DNA of 64,000 nucleotides, taken from positions 24,743,001 through 24,807,000 of the forward strand of contig NC_091972.1 in NCBI RefSeq assembly GCF_036711975.1, read 5' to 3'. A program made the position numbers and the translations under genes. Position 1 is the first letter of the stretch; every line of letters begins with the position of its first letter. Source of the DNA: Onthophagus taurus. Lineage: Eukaryota; Arthropoda; Insecta; Coleoptera; Scarabaeidae. Below the pieces are notes generated by a model, which had not been told where the DNA came from, made no database searches, and saw only the letters and a list, made by a program, of their open reading frames with translations. Positions 10,865 through 19,222 of this stretch are shown here, piece by piece.

Positions 10865-11836
10865 AGCCGCCCAAAAACTAAGGTACGTTATTCTATTGTG
10901 TAGATTTTGATTAATAATTGGATTCTTTTCTCGTTGTACGCTTTTTTTTTATTTTTTTTATCCTCGTTTTCATTTGCAATTTTATTTCTACTTCTATCAT
11001 TTGAAATTGCTATTGCTGCGTCATATAATTGTTTTGTGCCAATGGTTTGGTGACATTTCAACCTTTTGAGACCGTGGTGACCTTGGAAATATCGAATGGG
11101 TTGGCATCTCTGGTTGAAAGTTTAGATTTGTTGACATTAACCTACAAGACGTAAATTTGGTGGAACTTGGAAATTTGGTGGAACTTGGAAATTTGGAACT
11201 TGGAAGTTTGGGGGAACAGAGAAATTTTGGAGAGAACGTGAAGATCTGATTATCGAATAAATTAAAGGATCAGATAAGATATATATATATGTTTCATATT
11301 TTTTTCTACTGGATAATTTTCTTATAAGTTTTTTGTTATCGAATTATAATTACAATTTTTTTTGTGCACTTGGTCGCATTTGAGGAGTAATTTTTTGATA
11401 CGTGATTGTTGATTTTGTTTAAACGAATTTAAACGAATGTTTTGATTTTTATTTCCATATGCGATCTTGTTTAATCTTTACATGTGTAACTTCGATGAAA
11501 TCTATTATTTGCTTAAACATTTATACTGAAACGTTGTTATCTACGATTGAGAGGAATTGATATTTTATCAATATATATATGTTTACCAACATCATTTCAA
11601 TATTATTTCTCCGATTAATTGACTTGTTATAATATATTATTTGTTTATGTGTCTCTGGTTTCGGATTTTATTGGAGTGTGTGCTATATTTCTGGTAGGAA
11701 CCAAGGGATAAAATCCGTGGCGCCCTTAAAAAAAATTGATCGAACTCACCCGTCTCGACTGTTTCAAAGCTAGCTTGTGGTAGGGTTTCTATTGGGAATT
11801 GCTCTGTTTTTGAGTGTGTGTAAGTAAGGCGCGACA

Positions 11837-12076
11837 GTTGTTAATCTGTTTTTTTCATTCCTATACCTCCTTCTATTTTAAATTTCAATTTTTGTTGGTA
11901 AGTATAACTTTATTAGTCGAACGTTTGTATCATAATATCTACAATAATTTTTTATCATTCTATCATTCAGCACCCACTGCAATTAGATTTTAACGTTCTT
12001 TTCATCAAGCGATGTAAATATACATGATTTTTTATTAAAATAAAATAAATTTATGTATGAATCTTTTTTTATCAAG
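11837..12076 (+). other. Last leader unit and 5' UTR before the 12077 gene
   Basis: The leader series continues after the LTR-like insertion. An exon ends at 11897 before donor GTAAGTATAACTTT, the intron is 11898-11970 (acceptor TCATTCAG), and a final exon runs into ATG 12077. The donor context is almost the same as at 7611 and 8050. Confidence 0.55.
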
Positions 12077-13046
12077 ATGTCTCAAGACGGTTTTAGTCAA
12101 ATTGATTTAACTGCTCTCGGTTTCGCCAGCAGCCAGGAGTCATTCCTTTTAAACAGTTTTGACATAAACCTGTTGAACATATCGACTGTTGAGAAGGCGC
12201 TGGATCCAAACGTGCAGCCTAATGACCATCTAATGCGCAGATCCGTCGCTTCTGAACGTCGCAGGTTCCGCGAATGTCGACGATAAAAATGTGAAACGCC
12301 TTTCACTTCGTCGGAATTCGGGGAACCGTGAACATTGGAAGAAGGCTGCAGGTGTGTGGGTACCGTCAGAAAAGTATAGAGAGGAAAGACAAGAAAGAAG
12401 GGAGGCACGTGCTCGTTCGCGACGTAGCCAACGCAAGTATGTGTCAGTTGAACCAGCGACCCCGTCGAAGGTTGAAATGACACAGTCGAAAGTGGTTATC
12501 GAGAACGAGTCCGATAAATCCGACAACTCTCTTGCTTTAATAGCGGTATCACAACACTGTAGTACCGTAAACCGGAAGTATCTTAAAGCTACTAAGGCTT
12601 CTTCTTCTAAAGCTTCATTAACTCCTGCTCCCGTTACTAACTTAAATATTCCTAACACCGAAATTCCTTCGTTAAGCCCGCAAGTACACATCTTAAGGGT
12701 TGACAATATTCCTGCTAATATTCCTGCTACTTCAGATATTTCCGATGTGTCTGCCAGCCTTTTTTCAAACGCAATGTGTACAGCAGTAGAAACTACCAAA
12801 GGGGTGATTTTAGCCGAAATTAATAGTTTATACCCAAATTTTTATAAAGACCTTCATGAAAAGGTTCGTCAATTGCAAACCTCTTTGAGAGAGCTTTCAC
12901 AGTTTAGAGAAGGGCTGGCGTCGAGCTGTAACAATTCTTTAACAATATCGCTCGACATCACCATAGCATCATTAACCTGTGAAATTAAAAAGGCTGAATC
13001 TATTTTATCTAGTTTCACTACTAATAGCGTAAACTTTCCTTCCTAG
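12077..13046 (+). pseudogene. Unrecognised Polinton B late-region protein, frameshifted
   Basis: ATG 12077 is preferred over 12053 because it directly follows the leader exon. The first frame (MSQDGFSQIDLTALGF...) runs to 12286. A second frame is open from 12234 to 13046, so the coding continues through a frame change in the 53-bp overlap. The second part has a basic Arg-rich stretch (EERQERREARARSRR), then a Ser/Thr/Pro-rich linker, then an alpha-helical C-terminal region (LHEKVRQLQTSLREL). It occupies the position of the Pro-rich gene at 38399-39470 in Polinton C, but I see no clear sequence similarity. Whether the frame change is decay or programmed cannot be decided here. Confidence 0.6.
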
Positions 13047-13053
13047 CTTAAAG

Positions 13054-13384
13054 ATGACTGCTAACATGAGAGTTAATCACATGGTTAGATTGTGTGAATT
13101 GGAGCAGAAAGTTGCCTCGTTGGAGGTAAAATTAGAAGCTCTATTTAAGTTGGTACGTTATACTTATAATACTTTTTTCCATGCCATTAATTTTATCTTC
13201 TCAGCTGCAGAGCGTGTCAGAATCGGCAGTGGTGAGGGGTGAAGTGCATGTGCAAAACATGCACATTAACCGTTGCACTACATCTGTTAGTTCACCGACT
13301 CCGGCAACGACTCCGGCACCAGCAGCACCACCTCCTTACGAAGAAGTAAACCAAATATATCAAGACGAGGAGGAGGAGTGGTAA
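13054..13384 (+). CDS. Small spliced coiled-coil protein with PPPY motif
   Basis: Exon 1 runs from ATG 13054 to 13152 and ends in a leucine-rich coiled coil (LCELEQKVASLEVKLEAL). A 52-bp GT-AG intron (donor GTACGT at 13153, acceptor TTCTCAG ending at 13204) joins it to exon 2 in frame, which continues to TAA at 13384. Exon 2 carries a Pro/Ala/Thr-rich linker, the PPPY motif and an acidic end (EEEEW). PPxY is the known docking site for Nedd4-type ubiquitin ligases and is used by many viral structural proteins; that role here is inference. It starts 8 bp after the preceding gene. Reading through the intron would give a different short tail, so splicing is favoured by the motif-rich exon 2. Confidence 0.6.
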
Positions 13385-13406
13385 CTACTCCTTCTCCTCT
13401 TTTTTT

Positions 13407-13470
13407 AAGTTAATTATTAAGTTGATTATTAAGTTAATTATTAAGTTAATTATTAAGTTAATTATTAGGT
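13407..13470 (+). repeat. 13-bp tandem repeat
   Basis: About five copies of AAGTTAATTATTA with single-base variants, between the PPPY gene and the ATPase promoter. Confidence 0.85.
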
Positions 13471-13511
13471 TAAATTGACATTATTTTATAGTTATTGATA
13501 AATATAGTATG

Positions 13512-13547
13512 TATATAAAGTTACTTTTGCTATATTTTTATTCAGTC
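13512..13547 (+). promoter_or_regulatory. TATA/Inr promoter of the ATPase gene (Polinton B)
   Basis: TATATAAAG at 13512-13520 and initiator TTCAGTC with its A at 13544, 32 bp apart, the usual insect core-promoter spacing. ATG follows at 13587. Confidence 0.65.
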
Positions 13548-13586
13548 TTATCCTGTTAATGTCATAATTCATTTAGTGCGAGAATC

Positions 13587-14268
13587 ATGATCGATAAGAA
13601 ACTAAAGTGTTTACCGCAACCGCTAACACTGCCAATACTAAATTTTAGTAAAGGTACGACCGAAGAACACTTTACAAGACACAGTAATTTATTTGGTGGA
13701 AGATGTAAGCGAGGTTTAATTTTAGGACCCTCTGGTGTCGGAAAAACAAATGCTATGTTATCGCTTTTACTTGCACGTAATGGCCTGCGCTTCCTAAACT
13801 TATACTTATGCTCCAATTCGTTATACCAAAATAAGTACGATTTTTTAAGACGTTTAATTGAACCTATAAAAGATTGCGGTTACTATGAATTTTCTAATAT
13901 AGATGAGTTTATTCGACCGGAAGATGCGAAAGAATATTCGATAGTCGTATTTGACGATGTTTCCTGTACAGGTCAAAATGTCATTAAGGAATTTTTTTCG
14001 TATGGTCGACATAAAAACATTGATTGCTTTCTAATTTGTCAAAGTTATAGTGCAATTCCAAAACTTTTTAGTGTTATTTAAACAAGACTTAACAAATTTA
14101 AAACACGTGTTTGAAGATCACATAATGAGCGATATGGAGTTTCATCGGCTAAAGGAAATTAGCGACGCTTGTTGGGAGAATAGACACGGCATCCTAGTTA
14201 TTGATTTAGATTGCAGTGTATCTAAGGGACGTTACCGGAAGGGTTTTGATAAATTCATTGAAGTTTAA
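13587..14268 (+). pseudogene. ATP: FtsK/HerA-type packaging ATPase (Polinton B)
   Basis: A32-like DNA-packaging ATPase of Polintons, expected to pump DNA into the capsid. The Walker A motif GPSGVGKT is near residue 52 and Walker B (SIVVFDD) near residue 117; the conserved end is HGILVIDLDC...GRYRKGFD. Compared with the Polinton C copy, a small deletion near 14060 removes about eight residues (the QLLRDNCN block) and shifts the frame, giving a stop at 14081; the correct frame resumes to 14268. Total length is about 227 codons, close to the C copy. Confidence 0.9.
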
Positions 14269-14319
14269 AACTAACGACATCAGCTGTACACTTCTTAGTA
14301 ACTTCACATACATCATACA

Positions 14320-15473
14320 ATGAACAAGACGATAGCTGCAGAACTTATCGCAGCACGAGAAGTTGTGAGAGACAAAATTCGTTCTTTAAAAGAGGACTTA
14401 GAGGAGTCAAGGATTCGGTCGGAAACCGCATATGCACCCATCGCGAGACCGTTACAGGATATTGTCGCAAAACTTGACACTGCGCCTTTACTATCCATTC
14501 CAAAACGAAGTTTATCTCCAAAAGAAGAAAAATTGATATCTAAGATACAACGCTACTCGCCGGATATTTCTGACGTACCAGCTAAAACCGAGACCGAATA
14601 TTTTATTCGAAAACCGAAAGCGCCATTAAAAGAACAGCGACGAAAATTTGCTACATCGACTCCTGAAAAAAGGTTGGTATCTTCTTCTACGTCTTCTCCT
14701 CTTGGTCCATTAGCTCATGCAGAAGAAGAAGTATATGAAGTTCCGCCGGGCGAACAAGAAGAACTCCTCGATTCTAGCGAGGATACCGGAGCTCTTATTT
14801 CGGACGCACATAATCGAATAGAACGACTTAAAGATGAAATAGAAGAAAGATTGGAGTCTCCAGAGGTACAAGCCGCTTTGAGTCAGTTTCATCCTTTGCC
14901 CAGAACGTATATAACTGATTTACTGATAACTGATAACTGATTAACTGATTTAAAAGATGATTATGATCGTTTATACGGTGTTCGCGAAACTCCCGAAGGT
15001 TTCTACATTGGAGTCAGTCCTGTTCACTTTGAGGATCAGGATATTCACGTTGGAAACTTCAAATATACGGGAACCGTTGGTTTATATGATTTACTATTTA
15101 AAAACGAACCGGGCAAATTTACAATTCAGGACATGCGCAACTACAAAGATATCTTACTACGTTCAAATGCTCCGTACATTAATTACATTCCAGAGGCAGG
15201 TATGACTACTGAGGACGACAGTGAGAAATTTCAGAATATTATCAAGCCTATCGCTGAAGGTTACAAACCCAAGGTGCATTGGGCTAAATACTGGCCGAAT
15301 CCGAAGAAAGGGGGGGGGGGGCTCTTATCGAATACGAGTACTGGGACGATCCCAACGAACTTTTCGATAGACTGCGTTTGTTGATGGCCTCGCAAACGGC
15401 AGGTCATTCTGCACATGTCAATGAAATATCATCGATAATATCGGAGCTAACAGAGGCCGAGATTATACGTTAA
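14320..15473 (+). pseudogene. DUF8207-like Polinton protein (Polinton B)
   Basis: Near-identical to 68-1249, with the same in-frame TGA (14938-14940). In addition the segment from about 15308 is replaced by a run of 12 G (15310-15321) with a net loss of 28 bp, which shifts the frame before the EYEYWDD block. The run looks like a repair scar or a sequencing/assembly error. Confidence 0.75.
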
Positions 15474-15542
15474 AATAATATCATAAATATACGACTCTCA
15501 CATCTTTTGTTTTAAACCATCGACGTTTATGAACTAGAGAAG

Positions 15543-15968
15543 ATCAGTTTAAGCAAGTTCGGAAAACATTCGTCTAGTATGACGATCGATAAGTTTGGTA
15601 AACACGTACACGGACACAACATTGCTGCTCATTTTAAGAAACGTGAAAACGTACAACGATATTTCAAACAACCAACAATACTTACGTTTAGCGGAGATGG
15701 AACTACGGATACAACGGATAATTATTACATTGTTCAAAATTTAGGTTACGTAAGTAAATATATAAACTTTTTCTATATTGGTGAAATAGTGCATCACCGA
15801 TTTGAAGGAGACGTTGAAATGATTATTAACGGGAGTATCTTCGATCCAAATAAAAAGCTAAATGTTCTCTCCTTTGGAGATAAAATAGTTTGCAAACCCA
15901 GAACAAAGACCACTTTACTCAAGAAACCATTTATGGTAGAACTGCTCATTGAAATATACAGAAAATGA
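15543..15968 (+). pseudogene. Small KFGKH-motif protein (Polinton B), start codon lost
   Basis: Copy of 1319-1744 with the same ATC in place of the start codon at 15543-15545 and one coding substitution (Tyr to Cys near 15890). Its stop overlaps the integrase start at 15965. Confidence 0.65.
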
Positions 15969-16900
15969 GCGATATTAAAAGGTCCGTAGTAAACCAGTTG
16001 CACGCGTCCGTGAGGAAAAATTATAAACGCAGACGTGTTATTATTAAAGGTTTAACGGACTTATTTCAAGCTGATTTAGTGGAGATGATACCTTATTCAA
16101 AAGCAAATGGTAATTTTAAGTATATTCTAACAGTTATTAATGCTTTCTGAAAGTATGGATGGGCTGTACCACTAAAAAACAAAACTGGTAAAGAAGTTAC
16201 GCGAGCTATGGAAACAATTCTATCGGAAAAGCGGAAAAACATACCGAAGAATCTGCAAACGGACAACGGAAAAGAATTTTACAATGAGGATTTTAAGAAG
16301 CTCGTGTCACGATATCACATCAATCACTACAGTTCATTTTCCAATTTAAAGAGTTCTATTGTTGAACGGTTTAATAGAACAATAAAAGAAAAAATGTGGA
16401 AAGAATTTAGTATGCAAGGTAGCTATCGTTGGTTGGAATTGCTTCCCAAATTAATTCTGGATTATAACAACCAAGTACATAGGACGATAGGAATGAAACC
16501 TAGCGAGGTAAATAACAGAAACGCACCGACACTGTTAAAAACTGTTTATAATTACATAAAAATTGTTGATCCTTATACCAAAAAATTTAATGTCGGTGAT
16601 CAGGTCAGAGTGAGCAAGCATCGACACGCCTTCACCAAAAACTATACTCCCAATTGGTCTAACGAAGTGTTTACAATACATTCTGTTCGTAATACTTTCC
16701 CAACAACATATCTGCTCAAAGATGCATCCAATGAAAAAATTATGGGTGGTTTTTATCGAGAGGAATTACAAAAAGTTAAATATCCTGACGTCTACTTGGT
16801 GGAAAAAGTGCTACGGCGAAAAGGAAATCAAGTGTTTGTGAAATGGTTAGGATTAGGTCCGTCTCATAATTCTTGGATCTCAAAAACTAACGTTCTTTAG
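15965..16900 (+). pseudogene. INT: Integrase with shared internal stop (Polinton B)
   Basis: Copy of 1741-2676. It has the same TGA (16148-16150) and the same intact catalytic positions and chromodomain-like end, with one residue change (Ala to Val in the block before DPYTKKF). The shared stop shows it was dead before the duplication. Confidence 0.9.
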
Positions 16901-17010
16901 AACGTATATGTCGTATATATAAAGACCTATATAAAAGTTCACAAGACTTTATTAACAATCGAACATTACAAATACATTATTATTATTATTCTTTACAATT
17001 TTTTCTAAAA

Positions 17011-18378
17011 TTAAATTAATTTATTCGAATTCAATCTTTTTATCAACCAATGACCCCACGCCAAAGTATTACATCCGTTCGGTAATATGTATCGTTTATC
17101 ATCGCACGATGAAAGAGCAATTTTATTCTTTAATTCGGTATACATAGTATGAAATTCTGACTTAAAAATGTACATTTTTTTATGAATCGATCCGCCACAT
17201 TCAACCACACGTTTATAATCGGTCACGCTTAAATGTTTATCTATAACATATTTCTTTACTCCTTTAGCCTTTTTTACATTATCATTCAACAAGGTGATGC
17301 AGTACGCTTTAGCTCCTGTTCCAACAAATGACGTTATGCACCTGTTTGGATATTCATCTTTCATTCTTCCCAACACAGATCGACCGCGAGGAATATTGTG
17401 TATATTCTCTAACGGATAATTGGACGTATCAAAAAATTCAATATTTTCTTTTATATCCTCATATACATTGGGAGTAGTAATCTCTAGGATGAGGGAGTCA
17501 GTATCGGTGTATAAAAGTGTTATGTTATTTCCATATTTAACTTTTAAGTAATCATAGAAGAAGCTGTACATTCCGGTTTTCGAAAGCTCTAATATACTGA
17601 AATCCACATACAGTGGTTTGCAATAACGAACTTCCGCGACGTTCAATTGAACGGCTATCAAATTATCGCAAAATATTTTTGAAGATTTAAAATTTGGTTT
17701 GGCTATTAGGGCTTCCACACCTGGTTTTTTATGACGACATTCCCAGTGGGTAACTAGTCTTACATCCACTCGCTTTTCCACATTTTCCATTGTCTTACCG
17801 TATACGATGTTATTCATTGCTTTGTAATGATTTTTTTCAAATTCATTCGTAGCTTTCGCACGTTTATCGGAATTGAAATCGATGTAGCTCCGCATCCAGT
17901 TGGATTGTTTAAATTCTAATACTCTGTAAATCTTCGTTAGGTTCAATCCGAACTTGAGACACTGCTTTAGTTTCACGTAATGAATGATGTATTTTGTTTT
18001 ATTTTCCAAATTTGCTATTAACTTTGCATTTTTTGAACCTGGGGGTACAATCCGTTCTGGACAAAATGGTAAATCGTTGTGTTCATCATGTATTGCTTCC
18101 GGATACTCTAAATCTACCTCGAACACGTAACCCTTTTCGGAATCGTCTTCCGTATTGTAAATATCTAACTTTTGAATCTCCTCATCTGATAGCCATCGAA
18201 ATCCTCCCGTCGGTAATTTTCGTCTCATTGCGTGTCCATATAAATTCGTAGCGTCGAGATACAAAATATAAGATGGGTCTTTGGTTTCATCAAATTCCAT
18301 CATTAATTTATTGTTAGCCTTCGCACTGCGTTTAGTGCACATACTTAATCCACCATTTCTTTCCCCATCAAAAAGCAC
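17011..18378 (-). pseudogene. POLB: DNA polymerase B, C-terminal part (Polinton B)
   Basis: Copy of 2787-4127 that keeps the 27 bp missing in A (residues FCPERIVPP before GSK). Motifs A, B and C are all readable. The N-terminal exons, present in A at 4586-6127, are absent because the element ends at the satellite junction 18690. Confidence 0.9.
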
Positions 18379-18588
18379 ATTTTAATCTAGTAGCGCATGA
18401 ATGTTTTACACTGGATGTTATTTTTGTCCAAATATCAAGTAGCGCTAGACACAAAAGAAACAATTAAACTTTATTTTGTAATAAACATCTACTTATTTAT
18501 TTATTTGGACAAAAATAACTTCGATTGTAAAACATTCATGCACTACTAGATTAAAATGTCAGGTTGATTTTTGATGGGGAAAGAAATG
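18354..18588. repeat. Foldback/MITE-like inverted repeat, second copy
   Basis: Same structure as 4104-4337, with one visible base difference in the right arm. It shows that the insertion or inversion predates the duplication of the Polinton segment. Confidence 0.75.
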
Positions 18589-18690
18589 AATTTTTAAGAA
18601 AAACAAAATACTGTCGTAAAAAGAATGTTTTTAGGATCTCAATAATAAAAAAAAATGTTGGCATTCCATTTAAAAAAAAAGTTGACAGTC

Positions 18691-18778
18691 GCCCAATGAA
18701 TGTGCCCAAAACGTGATATTATGACGTTATACGCCGTTCTGAGCCATGTTTGAACTTTCTATCACTTTTGGTTCCGAT
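18691..18778 (+). repeat. Partial 152-bp satellite monomer
   Basis: From about 18697 the sequence is satellite (ATGTGCCCAAAACGTGATATT... to GGTTCCGAT) and ends exactly at the Polinton C terminus. It is the left flank of C; the right flank at 46629 is also satellite. The join to Polinton B is at the shared string CAGTCGCC. Confidence 0.93.
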
Positions 18779-18791
18779 AGTAGTAGATAAA

Positions 18792-18908
18792 AGCCGATTC
18801 TAGAACCTCCTCTCAGAACCTCAGGTCAAGGTCAAGGCCAAGGTCACGTTGAGTGGCCATGACCTTGACCTTGCCCTGAGGTTCTGGGAGGAGGTTCCAG
18901 AATCGGCT
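18792..18908. repeat. Terminal hairpin-forming palindrome
   Basis: AGCCGATTCTAGAACC at 18792 pairs with GGTTCCAGAATCGGCT ending at 18908. The arms, about 55 nt each, remain largely complementary toward the centre (AGAACCTCAGG against CCTGAGGTTCT). The mirror copy lies in the right TIR (about 46499-46615). Confidence 0.85.
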
Positions 18909-19168
18909 ATTGCAAAGGGGGTCGTTGACCAGTAACCTTGACCTAAACAATGACCTTTACTTTGAGCTCACCTCAGGTCAAGATCACGTTGAGTGACCAT
19001 CACCTTGATCAGTAACCTTGACCTGAGCAATGACCTTTACTTTGACCTCAACGGAGACCTTGAACTCAACCTTAATTGTAACCATGACATTGACCTTGTA
19101 CGTGACCTGAAATGAAGGTTACACGACGTGAGTTCATTGAAAACCCCACTTCGGAGGAGGTATGCTTT

Positions 19169-19200
19169 AAATAGCAGATAGAAAATCGTGTTCAACAGTA
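19169..19200 (+). promoter_or_regulatory. TIR-borne promoter for POLB (and mirrored for the right-end gene)
   Basis: TTTAAATAG at about 19167-19175, then TTCAACAG about 25 bp later, then the POLB ATG at 19223. The same block in the right TIR faces the gene starting at 46125, so both outer genes share one promoter sequence. Confidence 0.5.
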
Positions 19201-19222
19201 TTGAAGTAAGAGTGTTGTGAAC

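Larger units (their letters stand above)
8087..11836. mobile_element. Candidate solo LTR (TG...CA, 4-bp TSD GTTG), interrupted by piggyBac
   Basis: Begins TGTAACGG at 8087 and ends GCGCGACA at 11836, flanked by GTTG at 8083-8086 and 11837-11840. Without the piggyBac it would be about 1.37 kb with no long coding frame, which fits a solo LTR of a Gypsy-type element. The flanks rejoin to give a leader-unit intron. 8090-8477 and 10865-11836 hold no gene I can support. Confidence 0.55.
6971..18690. mobile_element. Polinton B (truncated at both ends)
   Basis: Gene order on +: remnant of a small gene (6973-7137), promoter and leader exons, an unassigned gene, a spliced PPPY protein, ATPase, DUF8207-like gene, KFGKH gene and integrase, then POLB on -. 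The order matches Polinton C read on its - strand. The left end begins abruptly inside a gene at the Polinton A terminus. The right end stops in POLB-associated sequence and joins satellite at 18690. It contains an LTR-like insertion and a piggyBac. Confidence 0.85.

Noticed and set aside
11720..11740. TGGCGCCC resembling a primer-binding site inside the LTR-like element
   Set aside because: No LTR end precedes it and the match is only eight bases.
12234..12286. Programmed frameshift in the 12077 gene
   Set aside because: No slippery site or conserved relative seen; decay is the simpler reading in an element with many lesions.
18697..18790. Satellite sequence as part of Polinton B
   Set aside because: It matches the 152-bp monomer base for base and is the flank of Polinton C.
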